A stretch of DNA of 64,000 nucleotides. Source: Torreya grandis (taxonomy: Eukaryota > Streptophyta > Pinopsida > Cupressales > Taxaceae). The stretch lies in NCBI GenBank assembly GCA_037957365.1, contig JARHVA010001922.1, positions 1,871,001 to 1,935,000 of the forward strand. Reading direction: 5' to 3'. The translations under genes and the position numbers were made by a program. The notes under the pieces were generated by a model that saw only the letters and a program-made list of their open reading frames with translations, searched no databases and had not been told where the DNA came from. How positions within the stretch are numbered: position 1 is the stretch's first letter; each line of letters starts with the position of its first letter. Below, piece after piece: positions 45,701-56,766 of this stretch.

Positions 45701-46308
45701 CCTCACTTTAAAGGGATAGTACCTAGGAGCTCCCGAAAGTGATGCCAAAGTGCCACTCAACTCCTCTCCTTCTATCTCCAAAGTCCCTTCCTCATAGGTG
45801 GTTGTTCCAAATTCTTCCTCCTCATTCTCCTCTTCAGAAAGTACCTCAATGTAGTGTACTTGCCCCTTACCATGGCAATTGTGGCCCTTCTTCCAAGAAT
45901 CCTTACATGTGAAGCAAAGACCCTTCTTCCTCAATTCATTTCTCACCTCATAGCTACTACATGGTAGCTCCTTTTGCTGCCCCAAACCCGATTGGTATGG
46001 TCTAATCAATGGTCCCTCACGAGTGGCCTTTGGAGGCCCTGTGTAGTTGCCCCTTGGCTATCCCAAACCACCACAACTATGCTGCCCTGTAGGTGGGAAA
46101 AAGGTACCCTTTGGCTGCCCCAAAGGTGTGAATCTGCCCCTTGGAATAGAAGACTCCAAATCACAGGCCTTTTGGATAGCCTCAATCAAAGAAGGTGAGT
46201 CAAATGCCTTGACCAATCCCCGCAAGGAATCAACCAAGCCCTCAATGAACAACACCACCAATCTCCTATCCGATATGTCTGCCACCATGACTGAAAGTCT
46301 CTTAACAC
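45686..46308 (-). pseudogene. gag C-terminal part of element N3
   Basis: The minus-strand frames read DISDRRLVVLFIEGLVDSLR, GLVKAFDSPSLIEAIQKACD (46288-46150) and, after a shift, ELRKKGLCFTCKDSWKKGHN with CHGKGQVHYIEVLSEEENEE. The knuckle CFTCKDSWKKGHNC is C-X2-C-X7-H-X-C, the chromovirus-type variant. GTLASLSGAPRYYPFKVR leads into PR. The N-terminal half is missing because element G inserted at 46309. Confidence 0.87.
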
Positions 46309-47252
46309 TGTCATGTCCCCCTTTTCAAATTGAACCATGAAGACTCTTAGCTTAAATTGTTTTCCAATAAGCTAAGGGGCAAATGGAGAAAAGGGGAAAC
46401 ATGGGTCTTATTGGCACTTTTCAAAAGGGCACTTTATGTTTTCTTATTTCACTTAAAGAGGGGACCTTTAAGGGTCATGGATGTTTACGTGATTTAAAAC
46501 AGATCATAAGGAAAAGATCTTTTAAAAGATTTAATTACTCTCCCCCTTTTTGGGCGCCACACTTGAGAAGGCTATAAAAAGCGAAAGACGAATAATTTGG
46601 AGAGGTTCATGCTTTGTTTAGATAACTATTTTTCTGAAAGTCTAAGCACAAAAAGCTTGACTTGTACCTTGAAGACGAAAACCCTTCAAGTTAGCTAAAA
46701 CAAGGACAAAAACCCTTGATTTCACATGTGACAACTTCGAAAGGAGGTTGTATTGAGCTTCAATTTGCAGAATAAGGGTGTTTTCAACACCAAGTTGGTT
46801 ATTGGCAGGCGGCGAATCACTTGGAGGGTTGAGCGAGGGGTTGAGGAGGTTGTCCTAAGGCATCGATCAGTGTTTGGCAGGGCTACACACATTTCCAGGG
46901 GCAGTGCACCCTCTCCTAGGGTTGGCGACTCACCTGGGGGTCTTCTTGAGCTTGAATTTGGGTGTTGGTCAGCGACACAAACATTCAAAAAAATTATAAT
47001 AAATTTTCAGCATTTATCATTGCCAAAAATCAGGTTTTTGATTGATTTGTTTGGCTAAAATATTGTAATATTTTCTGCTAATTTTGGAACCCTTGAATAA
47101 TATTTCTGGATGCTATTTTGGGTATTTGCAACAATATTAAATCTCTTTTCAGATTGCTTAGGGTTTGATTAATTCTAAAAAAATGATTACTTCATTGGGA
47201 TTTGTTGCATTTTCTTTTGTTTAACACTTCAACCCTAAAAGAGAACATTACA
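46309..47252 (+). repeat. 5' LTR of element G, 944 bp
   Basis: Starts TGTCATGTCCCCC, ends GAGAACATTACA. TATA box within GGCTATAAAAAGCG (about 46566). Two copies of the GCGANTCACYTGG motif lie near 46812 and 46925. Confidence 0.87.
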
Positions 47253-47253
47253 A

Positions 47254-47266
47254 TGATATCAGAGCC
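47254..47266 (+). other. Primer binding site of element G
   Basis: TGATATCAGAGCC, one mismatch from the tRNA-Met type site, one base after the LTR. Confidence 0.85.
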
Positions 47267-47299
47267 AATTCTTGGCCAGCTGTGGACAACAAGGGTTTA

Positions 47300-47496
47300 A
47301 TGTCAAACAATGACATGTATAGGGTAAGGCTTGAAAGGTTATCTCGGGCACAAGAACGGATGAAAGAAGTGATGGGTGAATTCCTTCAAACAATGAAGGA
47401 TATGAGGGGAGATAAAGCACAAGTTTTGACAAGCAACACCATGGATACAAGTACGTGATCTACACCTAAACCTAAGGTTCTTCCAGAGGAAGAAAC
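47300..47496 (+). pseudogene. gag N-terminus of element G
   Basis: From the ATG at 47300 the frame reads YRVRLERLSRAQERMKEVMG and EFLQTMKDMRGDKAQVLTSN, helical and charged, with a stop near 47457 (MDTST, stop). PKPKVLPEEE follows in frame. The solo LTR cuts it at 47496. The same kind of N-terminus (RxRxxLERxxxxQ...MMKDM) begins gag in element N2. Confidence 0.82.
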
Positions 47497-50076
47497 TATT
47501 AGTAATTTGGCCTGTCAAGGCCAAATTACTACCCCTACTATTTGAAACTTTCTTCAGAACGGTCAAATCCCCTATACAGCTGGTCAAACTGGTGAATTAT
47601 AGTCTAAAGGCATGAACAAAGGGATATGTAGGCAGTCAAGTATCAAATACAGTCATGATGAGGACCTACAACAATGTTACACAATCAAGTGTGTTCACAA
47701 GGATGATATGTTGAAATAAGAAAAGTCTTTATCAAGATTTAGTGACAAGTGCTTATAACCATGAAGAAGAATGAAGATCAAATCTGCCTTTGAACCTTCT
47801 TTGAGGTCATTGACAAGCTACAATCCGTACAAGGGCAAGACACCTACAGCAAGTTCAAAAAGCATATCTCCTACTCAAAATGTCATATACAATTATAAAG
47901 TTAACGTACAGGCCTGTAGGAGGAATAAATTCGTAATGTGGATAGGAGTGTCATGGAAAAAAGTATATTCAAGTTCAAAAGGCCTTATATAGGGTTACTC
48001 ATCATATGCACCTACAGTCGGTCACCAAAAAGATAACTCTGCAGGTCCCTTTTAGGGCTATATATCAATCTTTTATGTATGAAGTTCTAATTTAAAAGGT
48101 TTAATCACAAATGGTTAAATAGTATGGTGGTGAAGTGATTCTATACAGGAGACATGGAGAGTGTGGTTATGTTTTGAAAAGAGACCTATCCTTAAGACTA
48201 GACCTACAAGCCTGTAGGTTCACTTACAAATAAAAACAAGGGATCAGAAGCAAGAGTACAGGTTTGTTTTTTAGGACTTTACATCAAATGTTTTCTTTCC
48301 CAAGTGTTTTCTTTCTCAGAGTTTTTTCGGGCTAAGAGTGGGAACAATTTCCTCGGACTTTTTGTCCAAGGGAAAAGAGATTTCAAAGGACTTTGCAAGA
48401 AGTCCGAAAGAATTACAAAGAGCAGTTCGGCAAAGGGAAAAGGGTTCATTACAAAAATCCCGAAAGGTATGTACCCTTCAGGAAAGCTCAAAACAAAAGT
48501 TTCAAGGGACAAATTCAAGAAGTCCAAAGGACTTTTCAAATTTTTCGAAGAGGACCTTTTACAAAATCTCGAAGGGTATGTACCCTTCGAGAAAGTTCAA
48601 AAGACAAAGTCCGGAGGGTCACTTAAAAAAAGGCCAAAAGCACACTTTTATTTTTTTCGAAAGAAAGGCCATTTCAAAATTCCGAGGGGCTTCTTTTTCA
48701 AAAGGAAAGTTCATTCACAGAAACCTTAAGGGTATGTGCCCTTCGGGAAAGTACATTTACAGAAAGCCTGAAAGGCATCTTCAAGTTGTCGAAGGGCATT
48801 TTCAAAAAAGTCACTCGACAAGAATCCCGAAGGGTATCTGTCGTTCGAAAAAGTTCACTTCAAGATTTCAAAGGACGTTTTCAAGAAACCCGAAGGGCAT
48901 GTGCCCTTCGGGAAAGTTACTTTCCAAGCTTCCAAAGGGTTGGTTTATGCTTCCGAAGGGTCACTTCTTGAAGGCCCGAAGGGCTCTTTCTTTCGAAAAG
49001 TCCTTAAGACAAAAGCCCGAAGGAAACATTTCCTTTTTGTCCGAAGCAAACAATTGGCAAATCCCAAAGACAAAAGCAAAGTTCGAAGGGTAAGTTGAGA
49101 GATAATTCCCACGGACGATTTGTCTGCCGGAAAATAACCAAGGGAAAAGACCCGAAGGAAAAGAACAGAAGCACAAGACAAGCCATAGAATATACCAAAG
49201 AAAAGTGCATAAAAAATAAGTCTCAGACATTTTGTTTGAGAGACAAAAGTCCGAGAGAAATATACAAATGCATAGCCAAAAGCCATAAATAGATAAGTGC
49301 CGAAGAAATGCATGCACAAAAACAAGAAACCGAGAGTAGAAGGTTGGGAAATAACAAGGAATTCAATCTGAATATATCTATTTTGTAAAAGGAAAAGATT
49401 TTATTGAATATTTTAAATATTGTAAAAGGTGTTAAATCTTGAGTTAGTTAACCAAGACTAACCCTTTCCCTTTTTAGAACTCCACTTAAGGCTATTTTAG
49501 ATTTTGGAAAGCTTATTTAATGGCTTAATCAAGCCATTTAAAAGGATCCCTGCAGTTGGAAGAAAAGAAATTGTAAGCTGGACCAGTGATCAATAAAGAA
49601 ATTTATGTTCTAAATCTGAGTTTGGAGAGAAAAATAGTGTGTATTTGATTGTGCATCAACGTATGAGATTTTTCTCCTTTGCAGGTTCTTTCCTCACCTA
49701 TCTTTCTTTATCTCACCCTTTTGCAGGTCATTTGAAGTGGTTTTCAACCTTTCCTCTGAAACATTCTTGCTTAAGGACAAAATTATAAATTTCATTTGAT
49801 TATATGTGTGCATTGATTTCAGTAACTTCAGCGGATTTGAATAATTCAGGTGCATCACCCCATTAAATAGGATTTATTTTAAGTTTCTCTTCCCCTTTTC
49901 AACCCAAAAATCACAGTAGTCAGATATAATTGATAAATCTAAATGGAACTAGCCCTTAGAATCTAGAGATTCAATCCACTTAGTAGGTCACCCACAACCT
50001 AGGATTGTTTCCATGTTTCAGCAGACTGTGAAGGCCTGAAACTACCTTCACAAGGGTGGGAGTTTGATTGATAACA
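47497..50076 (+). repeat. Solo LTR (family S), 2580 bp, nested in gag of element G
   Basis: Homologous to 1855-4289: both start with a hairpin plus ACCCCTACTATTYGAAACTT, both carry a CGAAGGG-rich array in the middle (here 48320-49100), and both end with TTAGAATCTAGAGATTCAAT, CCTAGGATTGTTTCCATGTT and ACTACCTTCACAAGGGT. The ends are TATT...AACA. The target duplication is GAAAC (47492-47496) versus AAAAC (50077-50081), one mismatch. No PBS or internal region is present. The overlapping open frames at 48304-49093 (up to 251 codons, repeating KGMCPSGK) run in all three plus frames and are best explained by the tandem array, not by a gene. Confidence 0.85.
48320..49100 (+). repeat. CGAAGGG-rich degenerate array with palindromic hairpins
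   Basis: About 780 bp of loosely repeated AAAGTYCRAAGGG and TTTCAAAAA units. It includes 24-bp palindromes at 48568-48591 (arms CTCGAAGGGTA/TACCCTTCGAG) and 48889-48912 (arms CCCGAAGGGCA/TGCCCTTCGGG), with weaker relatives at 48459-48482 and 48725-48747. Confidence 0.85.
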
Positions 50077-50880
50077 AAAACTTCATGGAAAGAGAAGGAA
50101 CAGCCTTCCTATAAATCTAAATTGTTAGCATCATATGGAGAATACAAGACATATCCACCTCCTTTCAGGAAAGAGATGAGTTTCAATGGGTTTGTGACTT
50201 GGAAAAAAGGTAGAGGAGACTCCAACAAGGGGCAGGACAACCACATGGGTTGGCATGGGGAGATAGGGAAGGTTACCTTATCTATTTTTGATAGTGCTAC
50301 AAATAATTCAGCTAGGGTTTGGATTAGTAAGGTAGACATGTATTTTTCATTGCATCAAATGAGAGACGATGCTTTGAAATTGATTATCTTACACTTGAAA
50401 GGAGCTACCCATGAATGGTGGCATCAAGGGTTAATAACCCTAGGGCACAACACCATTAAAACCTATGAGGAATTTCGTAAAAAAATCATTAATAGATTTG
50501 ATCGGACAGATTCGGATTTACACATCCGAAATTTGGCACATTTGCAACAAGGACACTCTTTGAAAGAATACATTGCAGAATTTCGAAGGATATCTACCCT
50601 GGTGAAGGATATTTCAGAAAATAGGCTTACAACTTTGTTCATTGAAGGATTAACTAAATCCCTTAAGGGATCGGTCAAACCTTTTAACCCTCCTTCTTTA
50701 CAAGTGGCCATAAAAGGAGCCCAAGATTGTGAACTTGCAACACCCATAGTGCAAAATCTGCGCCTTCAAAGGTAAAAAAACAGTGCCTTACATCTTGTGG
50801 AACTTGGGGAAGGAAGAAGGGCAAGGCAACCTAGAATGACAAATCAAAATTTGGTAAAAGCAGACCTCCATAAACAGAAA
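50077..50880 (+). pseudogene. gag core of element G
   Basis: The frame reopens after the solo LTR and reads LLASYGEYKTYPPPFRKEMS, GEIGKVTLSIFDSATNNSAR, VWISKVDMYFSLHQMRDDAL, LKGATHEWWHQGLITLGHNT, EFRKKIINRFDRTDSDLHIR, LKEYIAEFRRISTLVKDISE and NRLTTLFIEGLTKSLKGSVK, a complete retrotransposon gag core in one open stretch to 50773. A Lys/Gln-rich linker in another frame (50797-51171) follows. It has no clear zinc knuckle, which may have been lost at the shift near 50775. Confidence 0.9.
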
Positions 50881-51063
50881 AAAGAGTGTTTCCAACAAAG
50901 GGAAAGGCACCCAAAGGAGCTGCAAACAAATTCAAAGTCTTTCCCACATCAAAATAAGAGTTTCCACCCAAAGGAAGGGCCTTCAGAAGGGCTGCAAACA
51001 AATGACGGCAGTGTTGAAAGAGCAAAGACAGCCCCTAATGCAAAGGAGCAAGCTACAAACATA

Positions 51064-51580
51064 GAAGGGAGCATGATGGGCACTTTGGCAACCATAACCG
51101 GAATCCCAAACCGTCACCCTTTTAAGGTAAAAGGAGTCCTGCAAGGCAAGAAGGTCACTATGCTCAAATAGTGGGGCTACACATAATTTCGTTGATGAGA
51201 AATTGGCTACAAGGTGTGGCTTAAGTACTACATCTTTTGAAGGGTTAAATGTGACATTAGGAGATGGATTTTCTATTCCTTGCCATCATAAGATTTCTGA
51301 TTTGAAACTCACTTTGGAAAAGCATAAAGTTCAAGCAGATTTCCATATGATTGACATAGGAGAAATTGATGTAGTATTAGGGGTACAATGGTTGCACTCC
51401 CTTGGAGAATACACTCAAAATCTTCAAACCATGAAGCTTAAATTCAAAACAGCAGGTAAGAAGATGGAAATTCAAGGATTGAGCAATGGGGCACCCATGG
51501 TAGTGACTTCAAAAGAATGGAAAGAGCTTTCAACAAAGGGCAGATTATATTGGCAGCCAAATGTTTTGTTAAAGACATAA
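51064..51580 (+). pseudogene. Aspartic protease of element G (frameshifted)
   Basis: MGTLATITGIPNRHPFKVKG with VLQGKKVTMLK leads to a frame break exactly at the active site (51165-51200; ATHNFVDEKLATRCG follows in the next frame). The second frame reads LSTTSFEGLNVTLGDGFSIP, DLKLTLEKHKVQADFHMIDI and GEIDVVLGVQWLHSLGEYTQ. The DSG motif is split by the shift. The tail overlaps the start of the RT-containing frame at 51517. Confidence 0.88.
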
Positions 51581-52300
51581 ATGCTGATTTGGGGCAGCCA
51601 CCCATTCATAAGGATGTACAATTCCTTCTTGACAAGCATGCCAAGGTTTTTGGTGACATCCCTCATAGGCTGCCCCCGGATAGAGGATTTGAGCATATCA
51701 TTGAGTTGGAACAACGTACCAAAGTGGTGATCACTACACCTTACCGCAATACAAGAATTTTCAAGGAAGAAATAAAGAAAGCTATTCATGGACTTCTTGA
51801 TATGGGCCACATAAGACCTAGTTCCAACACCTTTACTTCTGCGGTGGTGCTTGTGAAGAAGAAAGATGGGTCCATGAGAATGTGCATTGATTACAGGGGT
51901 TGAATAAGACCATAAAAAATAGGTACCCCATACCTAGGATTGATGAGCTCCATGGATCAATTTTCTTCTCCAATTGATTTGAAAACAGGGTACCCCTAGA
52001 TCCGGGTGAAAGATGATGATGTGCAAAAAACAGTCTTTAGATGTCAATATGGGCACTATGAATTTTTGGTTATGCCTTTCGAATTAACCAATGCTTCCGC
52101 TACATTCCAATCTTGCATGAATCATATATTCAGGCAATACTTGAGGAAATCTGTCTTGATTTTCTTTGATGACATTCTTGTGTATAGCAAGACATGGGAG
52201 GAGCACTTACAACACTTGACACGGTTTTAGGAGCATTATAACAGCAAACTCTCTTTGCCAAAAAATCACAATGTGAGTTTGCTACTTCTGAAATTTTATG
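51517..52300 (+). pseudogene. Reverse transcriptase of element G
   Basis: The frame reads VQFLLDKHAKVFGDIPHRLP, PDRGFEHIIELEQRTKVVIT, IHGLLDMGHIRPSSNTFTSA and KKKDGSMRMCIDYRG, a stop at 51903, then RYPIPRIDELHG and IDLKTGYP in shifted frames (first catalytic Asp in SPIDLKTG). From 52006 it reads [40 protein letters not shown] and [20 protein letters not shown]. The FFDD pair is intact. At least three frame breaks or stops inactivate it. Confidence 0.92.
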
Positions 52301-52301
52301 T

Positions 52302-52737
52302 TTGGGGCATGTGATCAATTCTCGAGGGGTCCATGTGGACCAACAAAAAATTCAAGCCATCTTGGATTGGCCACCACCTACTAATCTTAAGCAATTGAGA
52401 GCTTTCTTAGGATTATGTAACTACTACCGAAGGTTTGTGAAAGGTTTCTCTCAGCTTGCTTCCCCCCTCATGGATTTTACAAAGAAAGGTGATTTCAGCT
52501 GGTCAAAAACAGCTTTGGAAATATTTAAAAAACTTAAAAAAATCATGAGTTCTTGCCCTGTGTTGGCTGTTTCGGATTTCACTATTCCATTTGTATTGGA
52601 ATGTGATGCTTCAAGGGAAGGTATAAGGGCTGTCCTAATGCAAAAAGGACACCCGACAGCTTTTGAAAGCAAAAATCTCAAGAAAATTAAGAGAAAATTC
52701 TCAATTTATGATAAAGAGATGTTAGCCATTATGCATG
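52302..52737 (+). pseudogene. RNase H of element G, truncated by insertion
   Basis: The frame reads MGHVINSRGVHVDQQKIQAI, LKQLRAFLGLCNYYRRFVKG, TIPFVLECDASREGIRAVLM (first Asp) and KRKFSIYDKEMLAIMHV (Glu). It is open from 52302 to the insertion point of element N4 at 52737; the two later catalytic Asp motifs would lie beyond the inserted element and are outside the window. Confidence 0.92.
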
Positions 52738-54484
52738 TGTAATGTCCCCCTTTTTGAGTTAGTCCTTGGGATGAGACCCTTAGCTTGAGTGTTCCCTGGG
52801 GCTAAGGATTTTAAAGGCAAAAGGGGAACATTAGTAACCTTCAAAGATATGTTTGATAAAGTAATTTATTATCTAATTTTGGGGCCATTTTAAGGGTCAT
52901 CCTATGAGGACTTTTATTAGGAAGCTCGTTAAATATCTTTTTATAAAAAGAAAAAGTAACTCTCCCTCTATATTTTGGATGCCACAATTGGAGAAAGAAT
53001 ATAAAAGGGAAGAAAAGCTCATTTGAAAAGGTATGTTGAATATTAATTTGAAAATTTGAATCAAGAATGTCAAGCTTGGTTTCCACCTCTTGAGGATGAA
53101 AAACTTCAGGGAGTGTCTTTGTTTTGGGGACGAAAACCTCCATTCCTTTTACTTGAGCAACTCTATTCAAGGGTTATAAGTGAACTTCAAATTGCATGTA
53201 TTCATGCAAATAGATCTATAAAAGTGTTTTTTGACACCACCTTCATTGAAGAAATATTGCAACTTCTATCGAAAGCTAGTTTTTGGTAATTTCACAGGTT
53301 TGGAGAAGAGCAAATCATATTGGGAGCTTGTTCGTGTTGCGGAAGACCTATTTAAGGGGTGGCGACTTGCCTAGGGAGCTAGGCAAACCACTTGGAGAGG
53401 TCATTGGATGCCAAAGAAGGTTGCACATTATTTTATTGAATTTTCTAGCTAAGGTGACTTGATTGAAGAGCGAATTTCGAGGGTTTGAGGTTGATTGGGA
53501 GTGTTTTGCATGCAAATATTTTATACCAATTTTCCAGCTTTGGGCGACTTTCCCTGGGGGTCCTTTGAAGCCTATTCAAAGGGATTTTGGGTGAGTAAAA
53601 TATTCTGATTTTTATTCCTATATTTTATGAGGTAGGGCGAACCAGTTGGGAAGGAGAATTGAGCATCTCCGAAGGGTTTTTAGACTCCGTTTGCCAAGGT
53701 ACAAGTTGTTCTATTTTCTGATTTTTGTGGCAAATTATCATAAAGGTTTGAAAGGATTTCGAAAGAAAGACTAAGGTTTCATTCTAAAAGTTTTGTCATT
53801 ATTTCATGAGTGAGACGATTTATTTGTGAAGTATTTTCTAAGGTTTATAAGGTGCTTTTAGGCCCTAAAAAGTGGACAAATAATATGATAATTATTTGTG
53901 TATTTTTGGCATATGTTTCAGGGTCTTTGACATCATCTTGAGAGTGAATCCAAGGGAAAAGTCTGATTTAATACACAATAAATTTCTGCACATAGGCGAC
54001 TTGCATTGAAGGGTTTCTGAAAGCTTTAGAGGCCTAACATTGGAAATATTTCATTTTGAAATATTTATATATTTTATTATTATTTTCGGTGAGTTTTGCA
54101 AGGATTTGAAAGTTGAATTAACAAGGAAAAATGCAGCTGTACTTTCAGGAGAAAAATCAAATTTTTGCAAGGATATTTTCCCAAGGTACATCCACTTTTT
54201 TCACATATAAGCACATATTTATTAAAGCATCAAATTCAAAGTTTATGTATGACATTATATGGATTAAAGGTGAAAATTCAGTGGATATATGATTTAGTAG
54301 TATTGGAATTAATTGTGCAACATTGGCGCTTAGAGTTTGTTTTTATTTGGGGTGCTTTGAACATCTATATTTCAGCTAGGGTTTGTTGATTTAATATTTT
54401 CAGAATTCGGTTTGTTTGGAGTGTTTAAAGGTTTTGTTGGGAAACCCACTTTTTTCATCATTGTCCTAATTTGGAGACATTACA
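52738..54484 (+). repeat. 5' LTR of element N4, 1747 bp
   Basis: Starts TGTAATGTCCCCC, ends TTTGGAGACATTACA. TATA box within GAATATAAAAGGGA (about 52990). It contains several copies of a GCGACTTNCCTNGGG-like motif (53361, 53552, 53638, 53997). Confidence 0.9.
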
Positions 54485-54485
54485 G

Positions 54486-54498
54486 TGATATCAAAGCC
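54486..54498 (+). other. Primer binding site of element N4
   Basis: TGATATCAAAGCC, two mismatches from the tRNA-Met type site, one base after the LTR. Confidence 0.8.
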
Positions 54499-54534
54499 AT
54501 ATCTTGGCTATTTTGTGAGGCAAAAGGTTGATAC

Positions 54535-55526
54535 ATGAGTGGCAACAAAGAAGTTAAATATTATTTGAGTAGCAAGAGGGAAGCAGGGCTTCCACCAGTT
54601 GGTTCCCCTGAACAGGATCGAGCTATGAGTGACATGGAGCACCAAGAGACAGAGAGTGAGAGGAGAGATAGGTTGGTCGAGAGGTTTGAGAAGTATTCTC
54701 AAACTCAGGGGAGGATGATTATTGTGATGGAGGCATTTCTTCGTTCTCTGAGTGAAGCCAATAATTGGAGATAGCAGTGCTTTAGGGAGCAGGATAGATA
54801 CACATGCACCCCCTTCGGGCAATGGGGCATCCACACGTAGGCCCAGCCTACATTTGTTCAAAGGGAGGATCCCGCACCAGTGAGGGAGGGGTTACTCACC
54901 CACATGAGTTAGAGAGAGATGGATGAGTAATGTCACCTTATCTATGACAGTTAGGGGGGCTATAACATTTTTCAAGTTTTTGGCTTGGTAACGGGAACCG
55001 AATGGACCCAGGATCGGTCAAAGGCAGAAAGACAGCCAGGGAGATCTCCAGCATGCATTGGGGAAGTTATCTCTTTCTACTTTTGATGGGTCATAAAGGA
55101 GTTCAGCTAAGGCATGGATTCAGAAGGTGGATACCTTCTTTTTGCTTTGACCTATGACAGAGGGAGAGGCCATCTAGTTCGCCACCTTGCATTTAGAGAG
55201 AGCAGCCCACAATTGGTGGTATCATGGTTTGATCACACAAAGGCATCAACACATACACTCCTATGAGGAGTTCAGTAGGAGATTGATTGAGAGGTTTGAT
55301 AGAGCGGACCCTGAGCTTCACTTCCGTGATTTAGCTCAATTGAGACAAAGGACTTCAGTGGATGATTACATCACAGAGTTTCAAAGACTTTCAGTCATGG
55401 TGACTGATATTTTAGATAGGAGATTAATGGTACTATTCATAGAGGGCTTGGTTGACTCCCTATGGGGATTGGTCAAGGCTTTTGATCCACCTATACTGAG
55501 GGAGGGCATTCAGAAGGCATATGATT
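54535..55526 (+). pseudogene. gag of element N4, part 1
   Basis: The ATG at 54535 opens 79 codons with REAGLPPVGSPEQDRAMSDM, ESERRDRLVERFEKYSQTQG and RMIIVMEAFLRSLSEANNWR. A decayed middle part follows, then the gag core at 55187-55526: ERAAHNWWYHGLITQRHQHI, YEEFSRRLIERFDRADPELH, RQRTSVDDYITEFQRLSVMV and DRRLMVLFIEGLVDSLWGLV. Stops lie at 54772 and in 54830-55180. The copia composite begins at 55527 within IQKAYDL. Confidence 0.88.
55429..55526 (+). repeat. 98-bp gag direct repeat, left copy
   Basis: This matches 61758-61855 over 98 bp with 8 differences, no gaps. Both copies begin GGTAYTATTCATAGAGGGC and end TATGATT and directly abut the copia composite on either side. Confidence 0.93.
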
Positions 55527-55587
55527 TGTTAAATAATGTAATAAAAATTAACTAATATTTAGTTAAGTCTTATTACATTATTTAACA
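55527..55587. repeat. 61-bp near-perfect palindrome at the left end of the copia composite
   Basis: Outer arms TGTTAAATAATGTAATAA (55527-55544) and TTATTACATTATTTAACA (55570-55587) are perfectly complementary over 18 bp. Between them TTAACTAATATTTAGTTAA is itself almost palindromic. The right arm plus centre equal the normal LTR start (read on the minus strand, as at 61715-61757); the left arm is an inverted extra copy. Confidence 0.9.
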
Positions 55588-56766
55588 CCCTCTCTTAATG
55601 ACTAAACTAGAGACAACTCCAAGTTTGTCTCAAAATTTTACAAAAAGAATAGAACCAAGAGGTTTAGTCATTAGATTTGTCGGTTGCTCTGTAGAAGCAC
55701 AAAGTGAAGAGAAATGTCACTAGAATCAACCAACTATCGAATGTAGTGATGATGTGTTTGGTGTGAGCATGAAAAATAGGATTCTTGACTAGCTTCGATA
55801 CACTTTGATTATCACAAAACAATGGATTAGGTGTAGATGAAGTTGCAAATCAGCTAGAATCCGACCTAGCCAAACTGCTTCACAACTAGCACTGACTGTT
55901 GCTTTGTATTTTGCTTCAATCAAAGAGAGCAACGGTATGTTGAAGCTTGCTCTGCCATGAAACAACTCTTGAACCAAAGGAAAACATATACCCAGTGGTA
56001 GATTTTTGAGTATCCACTAATTCTCCCCAATCAGAGTCTGTATAACCGATCAATCTGAAATTTGTTGTCCTCTAATAGAGAATGCCAAAGTCAAGAGTTC
56101 CTTTGACATATCAAAAACATGTTTTGTTGTTGTCCAGTGTGCTAGCTTTGGTTGAGACAAGAACTAAAGAGTAGTGGTAAGATATATCAAGCTGCCCACC
56201 AACTGTCTATATAATGATTCATTGACCAGTGATGAATCACCATGAGCTGATAATTTCAGCCCTACCTCCATAGGTGTAGAAGTAGAATTACAATCCATCA
56301 TTCCAAACTTTTTCAAAAGAGTAGTGGCATACTTGCCCTGAGCAATGAAAATGGAGTGGTCACATTACAAGAATTCTACACCCAAACAATAGTGTAGGAG
56401 GCCTAAATCAGTCATATCAAAAGCGGTGCACAAATCTAATTTGACTTTCTGAATCGTTGTGACTCCACTACCTATGATAGCAAGATCGTCAACATACACA
56501 ATGAGTATCACAATGTCATCACCAGTGCTTTTAATATAGAGATTCGGATCAGATGGACTCCATCTGAATCCAGAATCTCATAGATGTTGATCAATTTTGA
56601 TGTACCAGGCTCGAGGAGCGTGCTTAAGTCCATAAAGAGATTTCACCATTTTGCAAACCAATCATGACCTTGTTCTTGAGAACCTTCAAGGTGCACCATG
56701 TATACTTCATCCAAATCGCCACTTAGGAAAGCGCTTTTGACATCCATTTGAAACACTTTCCAATCA
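55588..56766 (-). pseudogene. Truncated copia copy: RT to RNase H
   Basis: On the minus strand it begins inside RT (VFQMDVKSAFLSGDLDEVYM) directly next to the LTR at 56767, runs through the YVDD-containing region (IVYVDDLAI near 56500-56475), and ends in RNase H (IPLLSLIEAKYKATVSASCE, AVWLGRILADLQLHLHLIH). A PPT-like AAGAGAGGGTG precedes the left LTR remnant. Gag, PR, INT and the first half of RT are missing. Stops and shifts are frequent. Confidence 0.82.

Larger units (their letters stand above)
42429..46308 (-). mobile_element. Element N3: gag-PR LTR retrotransposon lacking RT and INT, minus strand, 5' part cut
   Basis: On the minus strand from 46308 downward it contains gag with zinc knuckle, PR, about 1.1 kb without known domains, an unknown ORF ending in LLEDKQFW, hairpin plus PPT, and the 3' LTR (42429-43489). 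RT, RNH and INT are absent. The gag is cut at 46308 by the plus-strand element G, so the 5' LTR must lie beyond the window or be lost. Its PR and terminal ORF are homologous to element N4, so the two belong to one pol-less family. Confidence 0.85.

Noticed and set aside
48304..49098. Long plus-strand open frames (up to 251 codons) with repeated KGMCPSGK residues, a possible repeat-protein gene
   Set aside because: All three plus frames and part of the minus strand are open, the frames lie in a CGAAGGG-type array inside a solo LTR, and the homologous array at 2040-2960 does not keep the frame. Best explained as a stop-poor repeat.
47497..50076. Helitron, because of the terminal hairpin
   Set aside because: There is no CTRR end, the hairpin sits at the very start and not about 10 bp from a 3' end, and 5-bp target duplications flank the copies. 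A solo LTR fits better.
55429..55526. 98-bp direct repeat as a target-site duplication
   Set aside because: Far too long for an LTR retrotransposon and 8% diverged. Recombination between two insertions explains it better.
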